Shown one piece after another: positions 10,496-21,532 of a stretch of DNA of 64,000 bases. The translations under genes were made by a program, and so were the position numbers. A model generated the notes under the pieces. The model was given only the letters and a program-made list of their open reading frames with translations. It searched no databases and was not told the origin of the DNA. The DNA comes from Lepidodermella squamata. Its lineage: Eukaryota > Gastrotricha. The stretch spans positions 2,914,001 through 2,978,000 of the forward strand of contig JBLDXI010000020.1 of NCBI GenBank assembly GCA_047495785.1, read 5' to 3'. Numbering within the stretch: the stretch's first letter is position 1; each line of letters begins with the position of its first letter.

Positions 10496-11851
10496 ATGAT
10501 TGCCTGTGTCAGCTTTATATGCGCGATTATTTCTACAATTCACTGCCTTCATAGAATCAAACTTGAGCGAGTTCCACCAGAACAAGCTTTTCTGGCCAGA
10601 CATCTCACTCGATCAGTCGAGCGAACTTTAGCTGCTTTGGAGAGTAAGGGCTCCGAGCCCCTACCAATCACGAACATTTACGACGTGAGTTCGATTTCGC
10701 GAAGATATATTATCCTAAAGCGGAATTCCCATTGCAGAAACAATACTATGGGGTTATGACGATTGGAAGTCCGCCCCAAAAATTTCGAGTTTCTTTCGAC
10801 ACTGGCTCACCTCATTTGTAAGTCTTGACTAAATTTGAGCAATTAGAGGTGTCAAGAAATCATTATCTAGCGTGGTACCTTCAATTCAATGCCATTCCAA
10901 GTATTGCAGTCCTCACAATCGCTACAACAGCTCTGCGTCGAATTCTTACAAAGCCAATGGCACGAAAGTTGAAGTCGGTTATGGCCCACTGGAAGGCCTA
11001 GTCGTGCTAGATGGTTTCATCAGCAATGACGACATGAACTTTGGCGGACTAACAGTCAAATCTGTCGACTTCATCGAGTATACAACGGAGAAAAACTTCC
11101 CACCCGCTCTCATTCTAAGCTACGACGCTTTATTCGGTCTCGACACTCTCAGAGTAGCTGCTGGAGGCTCTGAACCGGTCTTTCTATCGATGGTTAAACA
11201 AGGCAGTGTTAAATCACCAATTGTGGCATTCTCATTGAAACACGACGCGAATTCGAAGAATGGTGGCGAGGTTACGTTGGGAGGTAGCGATCCAAAGCAT
11301 TACACAGGGAATCTTACGATTTTGCCGACTATTTCTGATCCAAAGCAAGGATGGTGGAAAGTTAAAATGGATGGCGTTTCCCTAAGCGATTCAATCGCAT
11401 TCTGCACGAATGGATGTATTGTTGCTGTCGATACCGGAATGCCGAAAATTATTGGACCGTATGATGACATCAAGGCTATACATGATAGTATTGGCGCGAA
11501 GGAGCTCTCGCCAATAGAATGGCAGGTCGATTGCGACAGGTGAGTCCCTAAAAACAGATGGATTTTGATCATCTGAGCTTTTTCTCGTCCTTTATTAGTA
11601 TACCACTAATGCCGAGCATTTCTTTCACCTTCGCTGGACGGCCTTTCGTAATGCAACCGACGGATTACACCATCGAACTAAAGTTTCCGGGTGGCTTCAG
11701 AAAGATTTGTTTCACTGTTTTCGTTGGGACCCCAGCATTCTCCGACAATTCAACGTTAGCTTGGGTCTTGGGCGATGCTTTTGTCGCGAGAGTTTTCACT
11801 CAATTCGACTTCGACAAATACCAAGTGGGCTTCGCGGACTCACTCAATTAG
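10496..11851 (+). CDS. Pepsin-family (A1) aspartic protease, copy 1
   Basis: Exons 10496-10684, 10738-10817, 10871-11539 and 11599-11851, introns 53-59 bp; 396 residues. The ATG at 10496 starts a signal peptide; an upstream in-frame ATG (10433) would spoil it. The propeptide (RIKLERVPP) resembles the usual A1 activation segment. The mature part has the first catalytic motif FDTGS, the bilobal order Y-x-G flap region (VGYGPLEG), GGEVTLGGSD, then AVDTGM as second catalytic motif, an ICFTV Cys and the C-terminal WVLGDAFVARVFTQFDF. Three features are unusual: the second motif is DTGM rather than DTGT/S, the Trp of the NLWVPS block is replaced (HFVVPS), and the flap is YGPLEG rather than YGTG. Both Asp are kept, so activity is plausible but specificity likely altered. 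Secreted or lysosomal. Confidence 0.85.
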
Positions 11852-12177
11852 CACGGCTGTATGTCATTTTCTTAAATAAATAAAAGGAAACCTAGAAGTT
11901 CCTGGAGTTAAACTAACTTCCTTAATGGAAAATGAAGTGGAAAGTGTTTCTAATCGAAATCCGGGTCGATAGCGATAGGAACCAAGCAGCAAGCGTCTAA
12001 AAACTGATCATATTTATGTTAACTCAGTCTGAGACGAGCTTAAAGTTAATCCTCTAAAGTCTTCAACTTAATTTGTCTGTCTGCGCATATGCCCTTTTAC
12101 GGAAAGGCCTACAGATTATCTCACATTCCACTTCACAAACAAATTCCATCTTCTAAAAAGCAGAGAGAGGGCCGAAA
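11852..12177. other. Intergenic between protease copies 1 and 2
   Basis: Starts with a polyadenylation cluster (aaataaataaaag near 11873). Nothing else recognised. Confidence 0.5.
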
Positions 12178-13555
12178 ATGGGGAGCAAATGTATAGAACT
12201 GCTATTAACTTATTTTTTGCTGTCGACCCTTCACACATCAGGTTTTGTGAGACTCAGCTTGACGAGAGTTCCAGCTCGCCAGGCGTTCGAAAATCGAATC
12301 CAGGCCGATTCGTTGGAGAAAAATTCTGAATTCGGCAGAAGCCTGAGCCAACGAAACAAAAGGTTGCCAATACGATTTTTCGACGTTTGTGAGCTTTTAT
12401 AACTTGGAAACCGATGAAAATTGAACAATAAATTACAGAAGCAGTATTACGCCACAATCGCATTGGGCACGCCTCCTCAAGACTTCAACATAGCATTCGA
12501 CACTGGTTCTGCTTGCTTGTAAGGAATATTTTGTTCTAATTTGAGATTTCACTGGATTTAATCTTCTGAATCAGCCTTGTTCCATCGATAAATTGCAAAA
12601 TTGATCGCTGTCTGAAATATTCCCGCTACGAAAGTTCCGCCTCATCAACATACATCCCGAACGGGAAGAAAGTGGTCGCTGGCTACGGCCCTGTGGAAGG
12701 AAATGTAGCTTTTCAGGGCTACATAAGCAAAGACAACATTCATTTCGGTGACATCACTCTTGAATCGGCAAGTTTCATCGAATTTACAGATATCCTCCAA
12801 TTTCCTGATGACTTGACGATTCCGTATGATGGACTGTTCGGGATGAATACTGTTAGGAAAGATGTTGAGAATTGCGGACCTGGTTTGACAACGTTTCCCA
12901 CGATGATAAAGCAAAACCTGTTGGATGAACCTATTGCGACGTTTTACATGAAACGCGAGTCGAACTCCTTAGATGGCGGTGAGGTTATTTTGGGTGGCAG
13001 CGACCCAGAACTCTATGATGGGAAACTAACAAAACTGAAAGCCGTCCCGGATGACTTAGGATGGTGGGTTGTGCCTATGGATGGAGTTACACTGGGCGAC
13101 GCGCTCGAATTCTGTCCAGATGGATGCAACGTTGCCGTGGATACTGGCATGCCGAAAATTGCTGGTTCACCAACAAATATCAGAAAGCTTCACAATGCCA
13201 TTGGGGCAAAACTGGCCCGACCTGAAGGATACGAATATATCATTTCATGTGATAGGTAAGTTATTCCCTAGTCAATGTTTCTCAATACTGAAGTAATAAT
13301 AACCATTTCAGGATAAAGAATTTGCCGGATATGACGTTCACGTTTTCAGGCCGTCCATTCGTTTTGACGCCAGACGACTACGTCATTAGAACTGATAGTG
13401 ATGGTGACATCCCGCAGGATCTATGTATCACCGTTTTTGCGCCTTACGGTGCGCTTGAAAATGGACCGTTCAAATGGGTTTTGGGCGATGCTTTTATGGC
13501 ACGGGTTGTCACTCAATTCAACTTCGAGAAAATGACAGTTTCATTTGGACAGTGA
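12178..13555 (+). CDS. Pepsin-family (A1) aspartic protease, copy 2
   Basis: Exons 12178-12384, 12439-12518, 12575-13255 and 13312-13555 (introns 54-56 bp); 403 residues. Same four-exon architecture and phases as copy 1. Signal peptide about 1-22, propeptide starting [14 protein letters not shown]. Catalytic motifs FDTGS and AVDTGM; the NLWVPS block reads CFLVPS, and the flap reads AGYGPVEG. The C-terminal lobe has [17 protein letters not shown]. It is closer to the copy at 39839 (shared [17 protein letters not shown]-x3[11 protein letters not shown]) than to copy 1. A pseudogene at 18330-18512 derives from this type. Confidence 0.85.
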
Positions 13556-15554
13556 GAGCATTTACAACATGCAGTGTAAACTTCCTTTAAACTTCACTAT
13601 GATATTATATCATTTTTCGAAATGAACAAACCATATAAGCCACGAAGAATTCGAATTAAGTGCGAAATTGAAGAGTTGAAACATGAAAATCGGTCATCAT
13701 TACGGGGCGAACTCAGATGCGGATCCTTCTATTTTCTACGCGTGAAAGAAGGCCAGAAACGATTCAATATCAAGCCAAAGTATTTCCAAAGTTCTCCACT
13801 GTCATTCTCTATCCCATCTTCCATAGTGCCCATCTTCCGCACTGTTTTCTTCTTCATTCTCCAGTCACATTTTTCCAAGGAATTTATTATGCCCGCGCTA
13901 ATAAAACACCAGTAGCTGTTTCATCGCGTTGCTATTTTGGGTATTTGCTGTTGCTGTCTGCCATTTATTAGGGCAGATAGCCATAACAGCATATGCGATG
14001 CGAGCAGGGACTTCGCGGTCGGACCCTGGCATTCCCGAGCGAGAATAGGCACGTATCAAGGTCTCGCTTCCAGCCTCGTGCGTTTGGAAACACGTCAGTT
14101 AGGCTACGTGTGCTATCGGCTACGAAAGGAGGCGCGTCAAATTGGCCTATTTGCGCAATCGACTACGTCAGAGACTCCCGGAATCATTTTTCGCACCCTT
14201 ATTACAACGATCTTGCGCGACCAAAAAGCACATCATATTTTCGTAGCTGTCTGCATTTTTATCTAATAAAGAATAACTTTTGAACTCTGTAGCGGCAGTG
14301 CTTCAATTTTCTTTTTATCCCCTTTACGCAAACCTCTTTTTACGGCGCGATATTTTTTCATTTCACCAAAGCTGTTAGGAAATGTTTAATGTGATTTTAT
14401 CCAACCGATAGCCGTAGTCTATGGATTGCTCTTCCGTAAGTTAAAAACTTGGGACTTCATCAAGTCAAAATATTCCAAAATAATTTTTTTGGAGTCTAAA
14501 TTTACCCGAAGCGTGATAAGAGCGTACAATGTGCGCTGATTGGGCAAGATGCGCTGTTTTTTCGCGATATCGCATCATTCGTAAAATATGAATAGCTAAA
14601 CATAAGAAAATTTTCAGAAGTTTAACGAACCAAATTCTCCCACCATTTGCGAATCTGCTTCTAAAACACTCACAGATTATTGGAAAAAGTACCTCGATTT
14701 ACCGACTATAGCCCAATGGTAATGCGCAAATGTGTTGTTTTCTGGCTTGTAATTGCAGTTCAACGTTTCAGGAGAATAGGCTCGCAAGGGTCCCGTGCCA
14801 AGAAAAAGGCAATATGAGAGAAAATTTCGCAAAAATACGAAAATTACGATAAAATTTAGAAAAATAAGCCATTCGTTGTTCGACTCAACCTGACGCTGTG
14901 AATCTAAATTGTTGATGACTTTCAAACTACCATAAGATGATTCGAGCGTTACTTGAGGACCACATGGCTAGTTCCTGAGTATTTGAAATGAAAAAATGAA
15001 TCAGCAGCACAAATCTGTAACATACCATATCTGAAGCATCCCATTTAACATTTAATCCTCCGGCAGAAGCGGTGTTCAGCAGCTGTCGCCAGGATCAGAC
15101 TCAAAAATATCAATTTTAAAAATAAGGACGTTTTCAGGAGATCACGAAAATTAGTGATCGCTCACATCCTTTTCCAGCAATGAAATTTACTATCGATTTC
15201 AAATTTATATCGATTGGAAAATCGCTGGTATGGAGTTGGGAAATGTGGAAAGTGGTAAAAATTGTAAAATACCCATAGAGATGTTTTTCTCAAATTTAAA
15301 TAATTATTCATTGAAGTCTAGAATTATTTCTCGCAATATTTGAGCAGCCCTATGAATTTCATAACATTCAAAAATTCTCAAAAATGCATAACATCCGTAT
15401 TAAATTTCCAAGACACCGCAGTATTAATGAGATCAATAATACCTATAATTCGAAGTAACTGTCATAGTAGTTTCATAGGAAATCTCAATCCTTCTCGTAA
15501 ATCTTTCATTACAAGGCTTAGCATTTAGATAAACTTTAATTTATCTACTAGAAA
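13556..15554. other. Intergenic, duplicated downstream at 18.5-20.2 kb
   Basis: Open frames here look like noise. The stretch contains repeat block R1 and further blocks (about 14390-14480 and 14880-15090) that reappear in order at about 19090-19210 and 19870-20120, so the whole segment is part of a tandem duplication unit. Confidence 0.55.
13975..14275. repeat. Intergenic repeat block R, copy 1
   Basis: Block with short imperfect internal repeats around 'tgcgcaatcgactacgtcag' and 'ggctacgt'. Related copies lie upstream of every receptor unit of the array (about 18655, 24970, 28860 and 34135). Here it lies about 1.3 kb before the receptor gene at 15555. Function unknown; no coding frame is conserved between copies. 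Confidence 0.7.
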
Positions 15555-18147
15555 ATGCAGTTTGACCCAGTATTAGTAGTCTACCTTCTCTTATCGATTG
15601 CCGCAGTCGGAGCTGACCAAGTTCCCATGAAGAAATGGAGTCTCAGTGACCCAGCTCCAGACTTTGTATCAGCGACAACCTATGATGCAGGACAAAACGA
15701 ATCAATTATTGATAAACGGACCACCATTACCTTGTCCGTACTGGCCGAATATCGCAGTCCAATCGGGTTACCGAGCGGCCCGATGGGTTACATTGGAGCG
15801 TCATTGGCTTTGAAGCGGCTACAAACCTTAGATAACTGGCTACCAAATCACAATATTCAGTTTGAAATGCGTGACACAGGGGTAATTAAATGGTATTGTC
15901 TAATAATTATTTTCATGACCGTTACCTTTTCTCAATCTGCATAGTGTTTTGATGCCCCGGCTGTAGCTCAATTTATCAATAGCTTGGAGCAAAGCTACAA
16001 CGGCATAACAGATCGTTTTCCGCTAGTTGGGATCAACGACTGTGGGATGGATGCCACTCGTTTGTCAGCTCTTATCATCAAGAACTACAACATGGTAGGG
16101 CTCACTCTCAACCAGCAGCACATGGATTTATTCTTCAATCGTAACAAATACCCCAATTTCTTCGCCCTTGCAGATAGGGGTGACGTTATTTGCATCGCTC
16201 TGTCCACATACATCAGAAAAATGGGCTGGAAACGAGTTTCCTTACTCTCAGATACCAACACCTACAGCTCGATGCTTGAGCAAGGCTACGTCAAGTGGTT
16301 CGAACAATACGAAATTTCGCTCGTCTATTTGGTTCGATTCAGAGCGTACACTACTGATGAGTACGAGCTTGGATCCAGTTTCACTGAGCTCGCATCGAGA
16401 AAACCAAGAATTATCATTACGCAGAGTGGCAACACGGCAACATTGGCGTGTTATCTCCATAAATTCGGGCTAATCGGACCCAGTTATGTTATAATCATGG
16501 CGACAATTAATTTTGATGAGAACGCAGAAGTATCGCCTGCTCTCTCATCTTGGTGCACGAAGGACATGATCATGGAAGTATTGAATGGTGCAATTGCAGC
16601 AACGCTTTTGGGAACAACGATGACGGACGTTTATGGCCCAAAGTACAAGGAAATGACCGGTTTAACCCTTAATGAAATTCGCGATTACGCAATATCGAAA
16701 GTGGTTGGTCCTGGATTCTTTGACTTATGCCTGTTGCAATACATATTTCCGGTACAGTACGACAGAGCCCTGGCACTAGGGTTGATTCTGAACGAGACCG
16801 AGAGATTACTAGCGACTCGTAACATGACCTTGGCTGATTGGACCACAAGAACCACAAATTTCAAGCGTAAAAGCCAGGATATTATTGCAATCATAAAAGA
16901 GGCTATTTACAGCATTCAAAATGTCTCAGGTATGAAAGGGTTTTATTCATTCGATGCCGCAACTGCACAATCTGCTGGAGCTGTCCCAATTTTGTTTCAA
17001 GAATTGCAAGTCATTAAAAATGGAACGACAAGAAAGTTTCAACTGATAAGATCAACAATAGCCTATTATCAAGGCAACGACCATGAGCCGCTTACAGTTT
17101 TATGGTCGAAGATGAGATGGAAAACGCCGAATAAGCTGCCACCGAGAGATGCTCTCAAGATTTCCCATCAGCTAGTTCCTCTGTTGAATGACGCTTTAAC
17201 CTTGGCATTACGAATACTTGTATCCGTGGAAATTACCGCTCTGGTTGTCGCTTCAGCTCTGGCCGTCACGAGAGCCCGAGGTCTGCTGAATAGAGCGACG
17301 CATTTGACATTGGCATTTGGACAACTCACTATTCTTTGCCATATTTACGTTTCGACCATTGAAAGGAAGGATAAAGGTGAGCTCGGAAAGATTTGCTTTG
17401 CATCGGTGATTCTTGTTTGGGCCGGGTTTTCCTTGTTGATCGCTTCCATCGCACAGTTGATGAGCGGATTCGCAACCAGACTGTCTTCATTCTTGCTGTT
17501 CAGTTATGGATGGGCAAGCATCCAAGCTATCCTTATAACACTGAGTGCGAATTCGGAAGCTTTAGACGCTAAGGAGAAGCTGCTTCCACTCGAGATCTCG
17601 CCAGATGATGCTAGCTTTGCCGTCCAACCTTATCGCATTGAATGCCAGGTTCTCGAGCAGTTATTGGCAGGGTCAAGGAACTCGTTTGTTGCGAGCATTT
17701 CCGCTGGAACATTGCAGCTTCTGCTTCTGACAAAAACCTCGGTCTCTGTAATTTCAGCAACCTTGCTTGGGAAAAACATGCGAAGCGCCCGCTTTAAGTT
17801 GAGATCGATATCACTATACGCAGTCATTTTGCTCCTGGCGGCTGCTTTCTTTATCGGATCCCTGAGACCTAACGACTACCAGTACTTGGCTTTGCTGACC
17901 TCATTTCTCTCGCTGTTGATCGGGTTCCTATTGATTGCTTTGCTCGTTTCTGAAGGTAAATTCAAAAAGATATTGAAGACTCTCCACTATTTAAAATTTT
18001 TCAGCTGTGATCAAAGATAGGCCGGAAATCCCTCTAAGTAAATCTCGAGCATCAAATTTTAACCGTAATTCAATCAATGTTGCGCCACGAGTTACTCGCA
18101 ACTCGTTTCTTGGGAACCAAACTGCTGGGATGGGATACAATAACTGA
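15555..18147 (+). CDS. GABA-B-like class C receptor, copy 1
   Basis: Exons 15555-15881, 15945-17955 and 18005-18147 (introns 63 and 49 bp); 826 residues. A signal peptide (about 1-20) leads into a Venus-flytrap domain (about 45-510) with the class C hallmark RDTG-C between exons 1 and 2. The C-terminal flytrap segment (GMKGFYSFDAATAQSAG, then an EPLTVLWSKMRWKTP end) is characteristic of GABA-B-type receptors. Seven hydrophobic segments follow (about 526-777), with a Cys at the top of TM3 (GKICFASV) and one in extracellular loop 2 (IECQVL) placed for the usual disulfide. There is no nine-Cys linker domain, which also fits the GABA-B branch. The 46-residue tail comes mainly from exon 3. Ligand unknown; G-protein coupling is inferred from the fold only. 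Confidence 0.8.
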
Positions 18148-18329
18148 TTGCCAAAATTATTGGGCAAAACTGTCAAACTGTTATTATGTGACTTTTTATG
18201 GCAGAATTTAATACTACTGATGAATATTGACCTAATTGAATATTGATTGTTGACGGTGATTTATTACTGCTATCGGGCTTCTGACAGGAATTTAGATAGT
18301 GCGATGCTTATTTTTGTTGTCGCACACTT
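18148..18329. other. Short gap before the protease pseudogene
   Basis: Receptor 3' flank; nothing recognised. Confidence 0.4.
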
Positions 18330-18512
18330 CCAGGCCCGAACTATTCCTGCTACGATGACATCATCAACGTCTATCCCAAACGGGAAGAAAATGGTCGCTG
18401 GCTACGGCCCTGTAGAAGTTAATGTGGTAGGTTTTCAGGGCTTCATATGCAAAGAAAACAAAGACAACAGTTGTAACTCAATTCAACTTCAAGGGAATGT
18501 TGGACTGTGAGA
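18330..18512 (+). pseudogene. Aspartic-protease remnant with large internal deletion
   Basis: The segment about 18355-18460 reads [14 protein letters not shown] and a following GFQGF, nearly the same as the start of exon 3 in the protease copy at 12178. It then jumps directly to 'gttgtaactcaattcaact', which corresponds to the last exon (VVTQFNF) of that gene, followed by the equivalent stop and 3' flank. About 750 bp of coding sequence is missing, including the second catalytic Asp. The remnant shows that the duplicated unit originally included a protease gene upstream of the receptor. Confidence 0.75.
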
Positions 18513-18654
18513 GGTGGAAGTTCTAGACCAAGTGCATTGTGCAGTGAAACGTGTAACCTTCACAATGGAGTTGATATTAAATAATTTTTTGAATAAAACC
18601 ATGTGAGGCTCAAAGAATTTGAAATTTGGAATATGGAACATTGAAAACGTTGAT

Positions 18655-18985
18655 ACGATCATCGTTATTGGCGTGGGGCGACTCTCGCACGGACGGCCGA
18701 TCTGCTGCTTCGTGGTCGGGCCCTGGAATGCCAGACCGAGAATATGCACGTTCCGGGCTCGTTCGACCCCGCCTCATGCGCAATCGAATACGTGTGGAAA
18801 CACGTAAATTAGGTTACGTGGGCAATCGGCTGCGGACGGAGGCGCGTCAAATTGGCCTACGTGCGCAATCGACTACGTCAGAGACTCCCGAAATAACTTT
18901 TTCGCGACCTAATGCACAACTTTTGGCGATCTTACGCGACCAGACACTCTATAATCTCATAACTGACTGCATTTTTTCGAGTGTA
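18655..18985. repeat. Intergenic repeat block R, copy 2
   Basis: Closest to copy 1: it shares 'gaggcgcgtcaaattggcct' and 'tgcgcaatcgactacgtcag' in the same order and spacing. It lies just after the protease pseudogene, as copy 1 lies just after protease copy 2. Confidence 0.7.
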
Positions 18986-20436
18986 GAATATATTGTGAGC
19001 TTCTCAACATCACAGTTTCGATTTTTTTATCCCTTCTTAGGCAAACTTTATTTACGCGCATTTTTTCAATTTAACCAAATCTCATAGGTATAATTTGATG
19101 CGGTATTGTGCAAACGATAGTCCTAGTCTGTGAGGTGCTTTTCCGTGAGTTAAAAAATGCTCGACTATCCAAATCTTGAGACTTCAAATATTTCATAATA
19201 ATGTTTCGGGGTTCGGGCTGTTTGGCGTAGTCTAAATTTACCCTTAGGTTAGGCTTGGTAGAAAAATTGACAAGAGCGGTGCTATCACTGGTAACAGGCA
19301 AGAAGCGCTGTATTCGTGTGCGAGATGTAGCTAGGACGCGGTAGCTTGCTTCTTTTTACGAGAAAAAAGTGTTGGCAGATAATGAGGGTCAAAGGTAACT
19401 TCTTCTAGTAAATAGCCCAGCTGTTAATCCATTCATCCGTATTCATCGCCGACATTTTGCTTACATTGCAGGGTTCAAAGTCTCAGCGTCCTAACTACGT
19501 CTCCTGTATTCGTTTGGTACAGCTTAAAATATTCTTAAAATACTACATATTAAACTACTATGCAAATTATTAAATAATTTTCAGTTTCAATATTTTTTGA
19601 AAAAGGACAAATTTCAGAGAAAAACGAACGAATGCTTCCTATTTCCCACCACCTTTTTGCTCAAATGCGTTAGTAAACCCGTCATGGATTGGATAAAACA
19701 TCGCCTCGATTTACCAACACCAGAAGATTTAGGGTCGCGAATGAGTTTGAAAAATGGGATCGCAAGGGTCGCGTGCCAGGAAAAATATGGCAAAATTCGA
19801 AAAATTAAAATAAAATAAAGACAAATTACCTATTCCTTGTTATAACAAGGCGCTTAAGCTTTTGCGTTGCTCGGCTCAACCTGATACTGTGATTCTGAAT
19901 TCGCGAAGCAAGCTGACATTCATTACGACAACGAATTCGGCTCACTTTAAAACAACTCAAAATTGATAGAATTTGATGTTTCACGCGTTTCCTGGTGGCC
20001 ATAAGACTAGGTGATGACTGAGAGGTTGAAATTTTAAACTGTGATCGGAAGCAAAAATCTGCCGCATACCATATCTTGAGCATCACATTGATTCCTTTGG
20101 CAGAAGCGATGTTCAGCTCGCGCCGAAATCTTACGAAAAATATCATTTTTCAAAATATAGAATTGTCCTCAGAAATATAGGTCGAGTAGCTTTGACAATT
20201 CGATATTTTACGGTATAACATTCGTAAATCGTTCATATCTGAACTCGCCGCACTCGATTTACTCATCGCAACTCGCCTCCGGCTCGTTCCGACTCGTAAA
20301 TCTCGGGCGACTTCGTACAGATATAAACGTTTTACTCATGTCATACCATACAAATATGAAAGCCTTCCGGAAATCACGAACATCCTTCTTCAGTCGAATG
20401 GAATTAACCGAAAATATGCCCGCAGACTAGGTCTAT

Positions 20437-20896
20437 GTCGTAGTCTAATAAGCAATTTAGTTGGATTGGGAATCCAACTTTTTTTGGGAATCCATTTAGT
20501 TTAATATATCGTGATAATTGATCCAATACCAAAAGTTTGGGTTAAATAGCAAAATATTACGCAATACACCTAAAATGTCGAGAATCCAAACCTGGAGGAG
20601 GTCAGAAGTTGTTTTCTTGGCCGCTCTGTCTCGTTTATTTCGCCGAAATGGCACTGGCTCTACCATAACAAAATTTAATTTTGCAAATTGGAATAGGGAT
20701 CAAAAATAGCCAAAAATGTATTTCTAACATTGCTTGACGATATCAATCGAGTTGGTTATTCAAAATCTAAGCCTCTCCCCAGGGAGGTAATGTTTCGCGC
20801 AATAATTGTGTTTGATTGCCTTATAAACTAGTTCTTTAAAAGTTTGCTTAAAAGATTGGATTCCCAATCCAACTAAATTGCTTATTAGACTACGAC
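20437..20896. mobile_element. Inverted-repeat element, probable non-autonomous DNA transposon
   Basis: Terminal inverted repeats of about 41 bp are perfect: the left end starts 'gtcgtagtctaataagcaat' and the right end is its reverse complement. Length 460 bp, no coding capacity. TAT flanks both ends and could be a 3-bp target duplication. Confidence 0.65.
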
Positions 20897-20950
20897 TATA
20901 TTGATTGGAAAAAGCAGGGTCGAAAAGCGCTGATAGGGAATTATGAATTA

Positions 20951-21200
20951 CCGTATTTTACGAATTATAAGACCCTGCCCTCTATTTTTTTCAAACGAGG
21001 TTCAAGTCCTGCCCTATATTTATAGGGTCTGCCCTTTAATTATTCGAACCTAATCACTCACCTGAAGAGTACCTAGATCAACAGTTAAAACCGCCGAATA
21101 ACCACTATAGCATTTATTATTTCAAATGACCATTACCCTCTGCCCTTTATTCCGGTTCTGCCCTATAATTGGGTCCTGCCTAATAATTCGTAAAATACGA
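20951..21200. mobile_element. TA-flanked inverted-repeat element
   Basis: Ends are 'cgtattttacgaattat' and its exact reverse complement, about 250 bp apart, each side flanked by TA. The inside contains several 'ctgccct' repeats. A TA target site fits a Tc1/mariner-type MITE; the family is an inference. Confidence 0.6.
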
Positions 21201-21532
21201 TATCTGGGGAAATTGTTCAGATGTGGACAACTTGCAAAAATGACGCACCGGGTGCGCAGGAAATTTCGGGTCAAATTGGCAATTGGTAAAATTGGGTTAG
21301 CAAACAGTCAAACATTGATGGATTACAAAATCGATGCGTAGAAAATCCTGCAGGTTTTCCAGCTTTTCATTTCATAAGACAGAATTCATGATGTTTTTTG
21401 ACATGTCAGCAATTAGCACATGAAAGTCTTAATTAATCGAGATGCCAAAGTTTGAATAATTAGTCATATAGGAATGGCGTATATTTGAGTCCGTGAAATT
21501 GCTTAGGTACATTTTAATTTGGCTGGTCGGAA

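Larger units (their letters stand above)
18513..21532. other. Intergenic, duplicated segment plus two inverted-repeat elements
   Basis: About 18.5-20.2 kb parallels 13.6-15.1 kb. The rest holds two inverted-repeat elements (20437-20896 and 20951-21200), which help explain why this receptor gene lies farther from its repeat block than copy 1 does. No genes seen. Confidence 0.55.

Noticed and set aside
13622-13915. 97-codon open frame after protease copy 2
   Set aside because: Sequence is not conserved as coding in the parallel segment near 18.5 kb; probably noise.
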